Below, one piece after another: positions 19,159 to 28,205 of a stretch of 64,000 nucleotides of DNA. The stretch lies in NCBI GenBank assembly GCA_963721305.1, contig CAVRIR010000002.1, positions 372,001 to 436,000 on the forward strand, written 5' to 3'. The stretch comes from DATAES01 sp963721305. Lineage in GTDB: Bacteria > Actinomycetota > Acidimicrobiia > Acidimicrobiales > JACDCH01. Each line of letters begins with the position of its first letter. The stretch's first letter is position 1. Below the pieces are notes generated by a model. It was not told where the DNA came from and did no database searches. It saw only the letters and a program-made list of their open reading frames with translations. The position numbers and the translations under genes were made by a program.

Positions 19159-19645
19159 TCGGTTCTCCCTTCCATCGCTGCGTCATGTCCTCGTGGAGGA
19201 TGCGCTCTTGCAGCAGGACGATGCCCTCGAGCAGTGCCTCGGGCCGGGGCGGGCAGCCGGGGACGTACACGTCCACCGGGATGATCTGGTCGACACCCTT
19301 GGTGACGGAGTAGCTGTCCCAGTAGGGGCCGCCGCAGTTGGCGCACGATCCCATCGAGATCACGTACTTGGGGTCGGGCATCTGCTCGTAGAGCCGGCGG
19401 ATCGCGGGCACGATCTTGTCGGTCACGGTGCCGGAGATGACGACGAGGTCAGCCTGCCGAGGGCTGGCCGGCAGCGGGATGACGCCGAGCCGCATGACGT
19501 CGTAGCGGGGCGAGCCGAATGCGGCGCCCATCTCGATGGCGCAGCACGCAAGACCCCACTGGTAGACCCAGAGGGAGTACTTGCGGGCAGTGTTGAGCAG
19601 TTTCGTGAGCGGCTGTGGCATCTTGCCGCTCTCGACGAGACCCAT
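19145..19645 (-). CDS. nuoB: NADH-quinone oxidoreductase-type subunit B (cluster N2), set 1
   Basis: 166 residues from ATG at 19645; the open frame continues upstream into nuoA without similarity. Ligands of cluster N2 are visible as the tandem cysteines in GLACCAIEM, one in GSCANCGG and one in VPGCPPRPE. N2 reduces quinone in the pocket shared with NuoD. Gap to nuoA is 16 nt. Confidence 0.96.
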   Translation of the reverse strand: MGLVESGKMPQPLTKLLNTARKYSLWVYQWGLACCAIEMGAAFGSPRYDVMRLGVIPLPASPRQADLVVISGTVTDKIVPAIRRLYEQMPDPKYVISMGSCANCGGPYWDSYSVTKGVDQIIPVDVYVPGCPPRPEALLEGIVLLQERILHEDMTQRWKGEPIVVG

Positions 19646-19661
19646 CGACCGGCTCCTCGAC

Positions 19662-20027
19662 CTAGATCCAGCGCAAGACGCCCTTGCGCCAGGCGTACAA
19701 CAGCCCGAGGGCGAGTATGGCGATGAAGACGAGCATCTCGACGAGCCCGAACACGTCGTAGACCTCGAGGCGGATGGCCCACGGGAAGATGAAGACCGCC
19801 TCGACATCGAACAGCACGAACAACAAGGCGTAGATGTAGTAGCGGACCTGGCTCTGTGACCAGCCGAAGCCAACCGGATCGACGCCGGACTCGTAGTTCA
19901 GGTACTTCTCGGGCTGCACCCGTGTCGGGCGAACGAAGCTGCCGAGACCGAGAATTCCACCCACGACACCCATCGCCACGGCGAAGAAGATGACCGCCGT
20001 GAGGTAGTCGCGGAGGAACTCTGACAC
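19662..20027 (-). CDS. nuoA: NADH-quinone oxidoreductase-type subunit A, set 1
   Basis: 121 residues from GTG at 20027, giving normal NuoA length; the frame is open upstream through the intergenic palindrome but without family similarity. It has three helices, the loop with NYESGVDPVG (the family usually has a Cys, YECGxxP; here Ser) and LFDVEAVFIFPWA with the conserved acids. It is the first gene of the 11-gene set, 86 nt after the other nuoN. Confidence 0.94.
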   Translation of the reverse strand: MSEFLRDYLTAVIFFAVAMGVVGGILGLGSFVRPTRVQPEKYLNYESGVDPVGFGWSQSQVRYYIYALLFVLFDVEAVFIFPWAIRLEVYDVFGLVEMLVFIAILALGLLYAWRKGVLRWI

Positions 20028-20086
20028 GGCGAGCGAGCCTAGTGAAGCCTTTCCCGAGCCGCCAAAGACCCTCGCTCCCCAGGTGT

Positions 20087-20106
20087 TGCAACGCCCGGGC
20101 GTTGCA
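20087..20106. promoter_or_regulatory. Perfect 20-bp palindrome between the two nuo operons
   Basis: TGCAACGCCCGGGCGTTGCA is perfectly self-complementary. It lies 6 nt past the nuoN set 2 stop and 59 nt before the nuoA set 1 start, in the only gap of size between the two complex I operons. No T-run follows on the transcribed strand, so it looks less like an intrinsic terminator than an operator or an mRNA-stabilising or processing hairpin. Confidence 0.5.
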
Positions 20107-20112
20107 CCCCAT

Positions 20113-21747
20113 CTATTTGGGTGGGGCGGAGACGGTGGGGATGGCGTCGCGTGATGAGTTGGCGAGCGGGGTGGGGCTGAAACCGAAACCGATGGTGGCC
20201 GCAAACGCGACGAAGAGGGCGAGTCCGGCGGCGAAGGGGATGCGGATGCGGCCGGCGAGCGACGACCGAGGGACGGGCGGCGCGGCGGCGATCTCCTCCA
20301 TCTCCTCCTCGGACTCGCTCATGTACATCGACACGACGATCCGCAAGTACACGAACGCGGCGATGACGGCGGAGAGCATGGCCGTGATCGCCAGCGGCCA
20401 CGAGTGCGCTTCGACCGCGGCATCGAGCACGTAGAACTTGGCGAAGAAGCCCGACGTCAGCGGTACACCCGCTTGCGCCAACAAGAAGATGGTGAACACG
20501 AATGCGAGCAGTGGCTCGGGGCGCGACAGTCCCTTGAAGTCGCCGAGAGAGGTGTGCGAGTCCCCTCGCCGTGCCACCAACGACACGACACCGAACGAGC
20601 CGATCACCATGAACGTGTACGCAGCCAGGTAGAAGAGCGCGCCCGACGTTCCGTCGGCCGTCGCCGCCTCGACACCGATGAGGATGAACCCCGCGTGGTT
20701 GATGGACGAATACGCGAGCATCCGTTTCACGTCGGTCTGCACGACTGCGAGCACAGCGCCCACCAGCAACGTCGCCACCGCCAGCGCGTACATGTAGGGC
20801 TGCCAGTCGATCTTGTTGTCGGCGAAGGCGACGACGAACACCCGCAGCAGTCCGGCAAAGGCCGCGGCCTTCACGGCGGACGCCATGTACGCAACGACGG
20901 GTGTGGGCGAGCCCTGGTACACGTCGGGCGCCCACGAGTGGAACGGGACGGCCGCGATCTTGAAGCCGAAGCCCACCAGGAGCAACGCGAGACCCGCCAG
21001 CAGCAACGCCGGCGTTCCGCCGGCCAGCAGCTTCGGATCGACCGTTCCCGGTGTCGGCCCGATCGGATTGCCGAACGCGGCGATGTGACCGAGATTGGTG
21101 GACCCCGTCGAGCCGTACACGAGCGCGATGCCGTACAGGAAGAACGCCGACGAGAACGCGCCGAGCACGAAGTACTTCATGCCGGCTTCCTGCGACTCGG
21201 CCCGTCGCAGGTGCATCGCCGCGAGGACGTACGCGGCGATCGACAGGATCTCGAGCCCGAGGAACATCACGATCAGGTCGTTCGCCGACGCCATGATCAC
21301 GCCGCCCGAGGCGGACAGCAGGATCAGCACGTACAGCTCCGCCCCGTCGAGCTTCTCGCGGCGCAGGTAACCGTCGGCCAGCATCGCCGCGAGCACGACC
21401 GCGACGCAGATGACGAAGGTGAAGAACACAGAGAACCCGTCGACGGACACGGCGCCCGAGATCGCGGTGAACGGGCCGCGGGACGGGTCGGTCACCTCGC
21501 GCCACAACGGCACCGCCGCGAACATGGCGAAGAACGCGATGACGACCGTCGCGAGGGCGTACACGCCCGGAAGCGAACGCCGTCGCGACATCGCCGACGT
21601 CCCGAGCAGCAGCACCGCGCCCACGATGAGGATCAACATCGGCGCGAGCGCGTGCCACGCGACCGGTGGTGTCTTGATCGGCGGTCCGGCGTCGGTCTGC
21701 GAGACCGAGCCGAGCACGCCGAGTAGACCGAGCAGACCCGCGGTCAC
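20113..21747 (-). CDS. nuoN: NADH-quinone oxidoreductase subunit N, set 2
   Basis: 544 residues from GTG at 21747, overlapping the nuoM stop by 4 nt (GTGA). About 14 helices; the antiporter motif reads GFGFKIAAVPFHSWAPDVYQ. It is about 50 residues longer than the set 1 copy, mainly in the first loops and in a Glu-rich stretch SESEEEMEEI before the last helix. It ends the 14-gene operon. Confidence 0.96.
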   Translation of the reverse strand: MTAGLLGLLGVLGSVSQTDAGPPIKTPPVAWHALAPMLILIVGAVLLLGTSAMSRRRSLPGVYALATVVIAFFAMFAAVPLWREVTDPSRGPFTAISGAVSVDGFSVFFTFVICVAVVLAAMLADGYLRREKLDGAELYVLILLSASGGVIMASANDLIVMFLGLEILSIAAYVLAAMHLRRAESQEAGMKYFVLGAFSSAFFLYGIALVYGSTGSTNLGHIAAFGNPIGPTPGTVDPKLLAGGTPALLLAGLALLLVGFGFKIAAVPFHSWAPDVYQGSPTPVVAYMASAVKAAAFAGLLRVFVVAFADNKIDWQPYMYALAVATLLVGAVLAVVQTDVKRMLAYSSINHAGFILIGVEAATADGTSGALFYLAAYTFMVIGSFGVVSLVARRGDSHTSLGDFKGLSRPEPLLAFVFTIFLLAQAGVPLTSGFFAKFYVLDAAVEAHSWPLAITAMLSAVIAAFVYLRIVVSMYMSESEEEMEEIAAAPPVPRSSLAGRIRIPFAAGLALFVAFAATIGFGFSPTPLANSSRDAIPTVSAPPK

Positions 21748-23327
21748 TTCTGCGCCTCCGGTTGCGAGGTGCCCGAGTTGGCGACACCCGGTTGGTGATA
21801 ACCCGTACCGCCGGGCTGGTTGGCGCCGACGTGCGGATCCTCGATGTGCTGGATCAGCGCGTCGACCGAAGGTTGGATGCGCTCGAGCACCGGTTTCGGA
21901 TAGACGCCGAGGAACACGATCAACGCGATGAGCGGCGCCACCACGAGTCCCTCGGACCAGCGCAGCTCGGGGAACGAGGCATTCGCTTCGTCCGGCTCAC
22001 CGTGGAACACCCGCTGGTACGCCCACAGGAGATACAGCGCGGCCAGGATCACGCCGAGCGCGGCCACGACCGTCCACCACCGGCGGGTCAGGAACGAACC
22101 GACCATGATCAGGAACTCGCCGACGAAGCCGTTGAGTCCGGGCAGGCCGATCGACGAGAGCATCACGAGGGTGAACACGGCAGCCATGACCGGCGCGACC
22201 TTCTGCAAGCCCTTGAGCTGCGAGATCTCGCGCGTGTGTCGTCTCTCGTAGATGAACCCGACGAGGAGGAACAACGCGCCGGTCGACAGACCGTGGTTGA
22301 CCATCTGCAGCACGCCACCTTGGAGCCCCTGCGTCGTCAGGGCGAAGGTGCCGAGCGCGATGAATCCGAGGTGCGCGATGGACGAGTACGCGACGAGGCG
22401 TTTCAGGTCGCGCTGCATCGTTGCGACGATGGCCCCGTACGTGATGCCGATGACGCCGAGCGTCACCATCATCGGGGCGAAGTACGCCGAGGCCTCGGGG
22501 AAGAGGAACAGGCCGTAACGGATCAGGCCATAGGTGCCGAGCTTCAGCATGACGCCGGCGAGGATCACCGATCCGGCGGTCGGCGCCTCGGTGTGCGCGT
22601 CGGGCAACCAGGTGTGGAACGGGACCAGGGGCGTCTTGACCGCGAACGCGATCGCGAAACCGAGGAACAGCCAGCGCTGCGTGGTCAGCGCGATGCCGGG
22701 GTTCGACGCTATGGCCACGAGATCGAACGTGAGCGGACCGCCGGTGCCCTGCTTGTGCAGGATCGCCGTCGCGATCAACGCGATCAACATGAACGCCGAG
22801 CCGAACATCGTGAACAGGAAGAACTTGAGCGCGGCATACGTGCGCGCGCCGTGTCCCCATTGGCCGATGAGGAAGTACATCGGGACGAGCACGATCTCGA
22901 AGAAGACGAAGAACAGGAACAGGTCGAGCGCGAGGAACACGCCGAAGCAACCCGCTTCGAGCACGAGCAGCCACGCGTAGTAAGGCTTCGAGTCGTGATG
23001 CGGATCCGCGCCGAGGATCGCTATCGGGAACAGCACACCGGTCAGCACGACGAGAAACAGTGAGATGCCGTCGACACCGAGCGTCCAGCTGATGCCGAAG
23101 CTGGCGATCCAACTGTGGTGGTCGACGAGCTGGAAGCCGCCCTCACCCTTCTGGAACTGCACGAGAACGGCAACGCTCAACGCGCCGGCCGCGATCGTGA
23201 AGACGAGTGCGACCAACCGCATGAGCTCGGGCCGTCGTCGCGGCAGCAGCGCGACGACAGCCGCACCGACGAACGGGACGACCACGAGCGCGGTCAGCAG
23301 CGATGTGTGCGAGCTGGGTTCGATCAT
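21744..23327 (-). CDS. nuoM: NADH-quinone oxidoreductase subunit M, set 2
   Basis: 527 residues with the NuoM signature AVKTPLVPFHTWLPDAHTEA and about 14 helices; a hydrophilic Gly/Gln/Pro tail follows the last one. The ATG overlaps the nuoL stop by 4 nt. It is one of the three antiporter-like pumps of the 14-subunit complex. Confidence 0.96.
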   Translation of the reverse strand: MIEPSSHTSLLTALVVVPFVGAAVVALLPRRRPELMRLVALVFTIAAGALSVAVLVQFQKGEGGFQLVDHHSWIASFGISWTLGVDGISLFLVVLTGVLFPIAILGADPHHDSKPYYAWLLVLEAGCFGVFLALDLFLFFVFFEIVLVPMYFLIGQWGHGARTYAALKFFLFTMFGSAFMLIALIATAILHKQGTGGPLTFDLVAIASNPGIALTTQRWLFLGFAIAFAVKTPLVPFHTWLPDAHTEAPTAGSVILAGVMLKLGTYGLIRYGLFLFPEASAYFAPMMVTLGVIGITYGAIVATMQRDLKRLVAYSSIAHLGFIALGTFALTTQGLQGGVLQMVNHGLSTGALFLLVGFIYERRHTREISQLKGLQKVAPVMAAVFTLVMLSSIGLPGLNGFVGEFLIMVGSFLTRRWWTVVAALGVILAALYLLWAYQRVFHGEPDEANASFPELRWSEGLVVAPLIALIVFLGVYPKPVLERIQPSVDALIQHIEDPHVGANQPGGTGYHQPGVANSGTSQPEAQK

Positions 23328-25351
23328 CCGACTGCCCGCGTGAGGAAGAGACCGATGAGGATGAAGGCGCCGACGGCGATGCCGAGCGCATAGTTGCGCA
23401 CGTACCCCGTCTGCGCGAGGCGCAACTTCGACGCACCCGCTTCGACGAGTGCACCGATGCCGTTCACGGCGCCGTCGATGACGTTCTTGTCGAACTCGGC
23501 GGTCTTCTCGAACCCTTCTTCACCCGGGCCGCCGACGAAGGCGCTGACCGACTCGTCGTAGTAGTACGCGTGCGCGAGCACCTCGGGCTCGACTGGTTGC
23601 AGCTTGTGTTGGAGGTAGACGCGCGCCGCGAGGACGATCGAGGCCGCGCAGAGCAGCGCAGTGAGAGCGGCGAGCGCGAACTCGACGCCGCCGGCGACGT
23701 CGACCGTTCGTTCGCTCACACCGACCACAGGCGCCAGCCATCGCTCGAGGTACTTCGACGTGTCGGTGAACGGCAGGTTGAGCACGCCGGCGATCGTCGA
23801 CAGGAGCGCGAGCACGACGAGCGGAACCAACATGATCCCCGGAGACTCGTGCGGCTCGGGCTGAGCGTCGTGGGAATCGTGGGCGTCGGTGGCGACCGCG
23901 ACCGGATGCTCGTCGCCCGCGTGCTCTTCGGCCGCGGTCGCCTGTGCGGACTGCTCGGCCTCGCCGCCGGCCGTGGCTTCCTCCCGCCACCGCTCCTTGC
24001 CGAAGAAAACGAGGAAGACCTGCCGACTCATGTAGTAGGCGGTCAGGAGCGCGGTGACGAAGCCAACGAACCACAGCACCTTCCACAGTGCGGACCCGCC
24101 GTGGGCCCAGGCGGCGGTGAGGATGTCGTCCTTCGACCAGAAGCCGGCGAAGGGCGGGATGCCGGCGATGGCCAGCCAGCCGATGATGAAGGTGAACGCG
24201 GTGACCGGCATGTACTTGCGCAGGCCGCCCATGCGCCGCATGTCCTGCTCATCGTGCATGCCGTGGATGACCGAGCCGGCACCGAGGAACAGGAGGCCCT
24301 TGAAGAACGCGTGCGTGACCATGTGGAACACGGCCGCCGAGTACGCGCCGCAGCCGATCGCCAGGAACATGTAACCGAGCTGGCTGACCGTCGAGTACGC
24401 CAGCACCCGTTTGATGTCGTTCTGTGCGACCGCCACGGTCGCGGCGAGCAACGCGGTCAACGCGCCGACCACGGCGATCAGTGCCGGAAGCCAGCTGTAG
24501 CCGTGCCCGAGCAGCGGACTGACGCGCGTCATCAAGTACACGCCGGCCGTGACCATCGTGGCCGCGTGGATGAGGGCGGACACGGGCGTCGGGCCGGCCA
24601 TCGCGTCGGGCAACCAGAGGTAGAGCGGGATCTGTGCGGACTTGCCGACAGCACCGATGAACAGCAGAACCGCGATCGCTGTCGCGGTGTAGGCGGTGAG
24701 GTGCGCCAACGTTCCAACGTCGAGCAGTCCGACGTTGCTGCCGTTCGTGAAGTACGTCAACGTTCCCGCCGAGGAGAAGGCGAGGAACATCGCGAGCATG
24801 AAGCCCCAGTCACCGATGCGGTTGGTGATGAAGGCCTTCTTGCCTGCCGATGCATTCGCCTCGTTGGTGAACCAGAACGCGATCAGGAAGTACGAGCACG
24901 CACCGACGCCCTCCCAGCCGAGGAAGGTCACGACCAGGTTGTTGCCCAGCACCAGCATCAGCATCGAGAAGGCGAACAGGTTCAGGTACAGGAAGAACTT
25001 CGAGAACTTCGCATCGCCGTGCATGTAGCCGATCGAATACAGATGGATCAGCGTGCCGACACCGGTGATGAAGAGCGCCATGGTGATCGACAGCGGGTCG
25101 ACCAGGAAGCCGACCTGGATCTTCAATCCGCCCACCGGTAACCAGTCGAACAGGATCTGCTGGAACCGCCGCTGGTCCTCGCTCTTGCCGAGCAGCCCGA
25201 AGAACACGACGACGGTTGCGGCGAACGCACCACCGCACATGAGCGTGGCGAGCCAACCGGACAACGGCTCACCGAGCTTGCGACCGCCGAGGACGAGCAG
25301 CAGGAAGCCGGCGAGCGGGAGCGCCGGGATCAACCAGACGAGTTCAACCAC
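23324..25351 (-). CDS. nuoL: NADH-quinone oxidoreductase subunit L, set 2
   Basis: 675 residues from GTG at 25351. Pump motif QIPLYLWLPDAMAGPTPVSA is present. Near residues 450-500, after the MSRQVFLVFFGKERW helix, sits a Glu/Ala/His-rich hydrophilic loop (EEHAGDEHPVAVATDAHDSH). The set 1 NuoL also has an insert but at a different place, near its N terminus. The final helix and lateral-helix region are intact. Confidence 0.95.
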   Translation of the reverse strand: MVELVWLIPALPLAGFLLLVLGGRKLGEPLSGWLATLMCGGAFAATVVVFFGLLGKSEDQRRFQQILFDWLPVGGLKIQVGFLVDPLSITMALFITGVGTLIHLYSIGYMHGDAKFSKFFLYLNLFAFSMLMLVLGNNLVVTFLGWEGVGACSYFLIAFWFTNEANASAGKKAFITNRIGDWGFMLAMFLAFSSAGTLTYFTNGSNVGLLDVGTLAHLTAYTATAIAVLLFIGAVGKSAQIPLYLWLPDAMAGPTPVSALIHAATMVTAGVYLMTRVSPLLGHGYSWLPALIAVVGALTALLAATVAVAQNDIKRVLAYSTVSQLGYMFLAIGCGAYSAAVFHMVTHAFFKGLLFLGAGSVIHGMHDEQDMRRMGGLRKYMPVTAFTFIIGWLAIAGIPPFAGFWSKDDILTAAWAHGGSALWKVLWFVGFVTALLTAYYMSRQVFLVFFGKERWREEATAGGEAEQSAQATAAEEHAGDEHPVAVATDAHDSHDAQPEPHESPGIMLVPLVVLALLSTIAGVLNLPFTDTSKYLERWLAPVVGVSERTVDVAGGVEFALAALTALLCAASIVLAARVYLQHKLQPVEPEVLAHAYYYDESVSAFVGGPGEEGFEKTAEFDKNVIDGAVNGIGALVEAGASKLRLAQTGYVRNYALGIAVGAFILIGLFLTRAVG

Positions 25352-25360
25352 GGCGCGTCC

Positions 25361-25681
25361 TCATCCCTTCAGCGTCGACACGTCGTCGGCGGTGGCACCA
25401 GGGTGTTTGCGCATCAGGGCGACGATGATCCCGAGGCCGACGACGACCTCAGCGGCCGCGACGACGAGCACGAAGAACACGACGACCTGTCCGCCGACGT
25501 CGTCGAGCGCCTTGGCGAACGCGACGAAGGTGAGATTGACCGCGTTGAGCATCAACTCGATGCACATGAACATCACAAGCGGGTTGCGGCGCAGCATGAG
25601 CCCGACCGCGCCGATGGTGAACAGCACCGCGCCCAGGACGAGGTACCACGTCTCCGTGACATGTAGATCGGCGAGCGTCAC
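25361..25681 (-). CDS. nuoK: NADH-quinone oxidoreductase subunit K, set 2
   Basis: 106 residues from GTG at 25681, overlapping the nuoJ stop by 4 nt (GTGA). Three helices with the conserved acids in MCIELMLNAVNLTFVAFA and AAAEVVVGLGIIVAL. Next in line is nuoL after 9 nt. Confidence 0.95.
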   Translation of the reverse strand: MTLADLHVTETWYLVLGAVLFTIGAVGLMLRRNPLVMFMCIELMLNAVNLTFVAFAKALDDVGGQVVVFFVLVVAAAEVVVGLGIIVALMRKHPGATADDVSTLKG

Positions 25682-26265
25682 TCGGCGATCTCCACCTTGT
25701 CCTGCTCGCTGACCTCGACATCGCCTGCGGCGCCGCTCGCTCGGCGCGCCAGCACCACTGCGGCCACCACGGCGATGACCAGTAGCACCGATGTGATCTC
25801 GAAGGCGAAGAGGTAGTCGGTGAACAGCGCCTGCCCGAGCTGCACGACGTTCTCGGTGGCCGGATCGGACAGCTTGCCCACCGCGGAGCGGGCACCCAAC
25901 GCGACCGAGCCGAAGTCGCGGTGCGTCAGGTACAGCGCGACGAGCAGGACGCCGAGCAGGCCGCCTCCGGCGATGATGGCGGCCGGCCGTTGACCGACCA
26001 ACGGCTCGGTCTCGAGATCTTCCGCTCGATCGACGCCGAGCAGCATGATCACGAACAGGAACAGCACGACGATCGCGCCGGCGTAGACGATGACCTGCAC
26101 CGCGGCGAGGAAGTTCGCGTCCTGCGCGACGAACAGGACGGCGATGCCGAACAGCGTCGCCACCAGCGACAGCGCCGAGTGGACCGGGTTCGACGACAGG
26201 ACGACGCCGAATGCCCCGCCGACGATGATGATCGCGGCGACCACGAAGACGATGACCTCGATCAC
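25678..26265 (-). CDS. nuoJ: NADH-quinone oxidoreductase subunit J, set 2
   Basis: 195 residues with five helices; the functional third helix reads QVIVYAGAIVVLFLFVIML. A charged tail (GDVEVSEQDKVEIAE) follows the last helix. Its ATG overlaps the nuoI stop by 4 nt. Confidence 0.96.
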   Translation of the reverse strand: MIEVIVFVVAAIIIVGGAFGVVLSSNPVHSALSLVATLFGIAVLFVAQDANFLAAVQVIVYAGAIVVLFLFVIMLLGVDRAEDLETEPLVGQRPAAIIAGGGLLGVLLVALYLTHRDFGSVALGARSAVGKLSDPATENVVQLGQALFTDYLFAFEITSVLLVIAVVAAVVLARRASGAAGDVEVSEQDKVEIAE

Positions 26266-27005
26266 GAGTGCGCCTCGGTGTCACTGACGTGCGGATGGCC
26301 GTGCGGGTCGACCTCGCCGTGCGTCTGCGCGTCGACCCCGTGCAGGACCTGCTCCTCGGGATCGTCGGCCTGCGCTTCGTCGGTGGCCTCGAGGATCTCG
26401 TCGTCGAGCTTCTGGCCGTGCTCGGGCGGGCGTACCCCGTAGCCGAGCTCACCAGCCCACGAGACGTGGTCCTCGTACTGCGCCGCGCCGCTCGGTGCGG
26501 TGGCGCGCATCCAGGCCGACGTGTGGACGTCCTCGCCCTCGCGCCAGTCCTCCCACGGCAGGCGCTTCGGCTTGCCGTCGTCGCCTACCAGCAACTCGTC
26601 GCGCGTGTATATCGCGTCGTGCCGGTTCGTGAACGAGAACTCGAACAACTTCGTCTCGGTGATGGCCTCGGTCGGGCACGCCTCGACGCACAAGTCGCAG
26701 TGGATGCAGCGCAGGTAGTTGATCTCGTAGATGAAGCCGTAGCGCTCGCCTGGGCTCACCGGCTCGTCGACGGGATTGTCCTTGCCGCGCACGTAGATGC
26801 ACTTCGCAGGACACACACCGGCGCACAGCTCGCAGCCGATGCACTTCTCCATGCCGTCCTCGTAGCGGTTGAGGACGTGCCGGCCGTGAAAGCGAACTGC
26901 CTTCGCCCGCTTCTTCTTCGGATACTCGACCGTGACGACGCGACCGTCGTCGGTGCTGTGGAAGAGCTTGCGGAAGGTGACGCCGAACCCGCCGAGGTAA
27001 CCCAT
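26262..27005 (-). CDS. nuoI: NADH-quinone oxidoreductase subunit I, set 2
   Basis: 247 residues, longer than the usual 160-200. Ferredoxin motifs CIGCELCAGVCPAKC and CIHCDLCVEACPTEA hold N6a and N6b. The last 50 or so residues are an acidic, histidine-rich tail (ending HGEVDPHGHPHVSDTEAHS) with no counterpart in the set 1 copy. The ATG directly follows the nuoH TAG. Confidence 0.95.
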   Translation of the reverse strand: MGYLGGFGVTFRKLFHSTDDGRVVTVEYPKKKRAKAVRFHGRHVLNRYEDGMEKCIGCELCAGVCPAKCIYVRGKDNPVDEPVSPGERYGFIYEINYLRCIHCDLCVEACPTEAITETKLFEFSFTNRHDAIYTRDELLVGDDGKPKRLPWEDWREGEDVHTSAWMRATAPSGAAQYEDHVSWAGELGYGVRPPEHGQKLDDEILEATDEAQADDPEEQVLHGVDAQTHGEVDPHGHPHVSDTEAHS

Positions 27006-28205
27006 CTACCCGCCCTCCACCGGTTCGAGCTCGCGTCGGCGTTGCGCCGTGCGCATCGCCGCGCTCAACAGCAACCCGGCGACCGCGAGCACCGCGGCAC
27101 CGGCGAGTGCCACGAGCATGAGCTGGCCGACGTTGTCGTTGCGATCGTTGGCGATGCGCAGCGCGGCGACGACGAGCAACCAACCGAGCGAGATCGGGAT
27201 GAGCACCTTCCATCCCAGATCCATGAGCTGGTCGTAGCGGAAGCGCGGCAACGTGGCGCGGAACCACACGAACACGAACAGGAAGATGACCAGCTTGGCG
27301 AAGAACCAGAAGAACGACCACAGCAGCGGCGGGCCCACCGGCGCCGGGCCGTCGGGACCACCGAGGAACAACGTGACGATGATCGCCGACGTCGTGATCG
27401 TGTTCATGAACGACGCCAGATAGAAGAGCGCGAAGCGAATGCCCGAGTACTCCGTGTTGAAGCCGGCGACGAGCTCTTGTTCCGCTTCGAGCAGGTCGAA
27501 CGGCGGCCGCTCGATCTCCGCGGTACCGGCGAGCAGGAAGACGACGAACGGGACGATGCCGGCGGCGATGATCGTCCAGTGGGCGATGCTCTGTGCCTGC
27601 ACGGCCACGATCTGGTGGGTGCGAAGGCTGCCGTTGACGAGAACCACGCTCACGACCGACAGGCCGAGCGCGGCCTCGTAGCTGACCATCTGCGCAGATG
27701 CGCGCACTGATCCCAGCAGCGGGTACTTCGAGCCGGACGACCAGCCCGCAAGCATCACGCCATACACCGCGACCGACGACATCGCGAGCGCGAGCAGGAT
27801 CCCGATCGGCGGATCGGCGAGTTGTAGGAAGGTCTCGTGTCCGAGGATCTTCACCGTGCCGTCGGAACCGTTGTCGAACACGCCGCCGATCGGCACGATC
27901 GAGAACACGAGGAACGCGGGCACGAAGGACAGGTACGGCGCCAGGCGGAAGATGCGCCGGTCAGCGCGGTCGGGGATCAACGGTTCCTTGAAGAACAGCT
28001 TGATGCCGTCGGCGAGCGTCTGCAGGATCCCCCACGGACCGGCGCGGTTCGGACCGATGCGGTTCTGCATGTCACCGATGACCTTGCGCTCGAACCACAC
28101 CATCAGCATCGTGGCGACCAGCAGGAAGACGAAGACGAAGACGACCTTGATCAACACGACGACGACGACGCTGACCGACAGGCCGGTGAGGAAGAGCGGA
28201 TCCAT
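27006..28205 (-). CDS. nuoH: NADH-quinone oxidoreductase subunit H, set 2
   Basis: 399 residues from ATG at 28205. The start overlaps the true nuoG stop by 1 nt (TGATG). Hallmarks NRIGPNRAGPWG, ERPPFDLLEAEQELVAGFNT and FRATLPRFRYDQLMDLGW are all present. The frame stays open upstream through nuoG because of a single-base insertion in the end of nuoG, which creates an artificial nuoG-nuoH fusion. Confidence 0.95.
   Translation of the reverse strand: MDPLFLTGLSVSVVVVVLIKVVFVFVFLLVATMLMVWFERKVIGDMQNRIGPNRAGPWGILQTLADGIKLFFKEPLIPDRADRRIFRLAPYLSFVPAFLVFSIVPIGGVFDNGSDGTVKILGHETFLQLADPPIGILLALAMSSVAVYGVMLAGWSSGSKYPLLGSVRASAQMVSYEAALGLSVVSVVLVNGSLRTHQIVAVQAQSIAHWTIIAAGIVPFVVFLLAGTAEIERPPFDLLEAEQELVAGFNTEYSGIRFALFYLASFMNTITTSAIIVTLFLGGPDGPAPVGPPLLWSFFWFFAKLVIFLFVFVWFRATLPRFRYDQLMDLGWKVLIPISLGWLLVVAALRIANDRNDNVGQLMLVALAGAAVLAVAGLLLSAAMRTAQRRRELEPVEGG

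Noticed and set aside
20039..21787. A long minus-strand frame overlapping set 2 nuoN
   Set aside because: Arg-rich low-complexity translation; the other frame encodes a clear NuoN with 14 helices.
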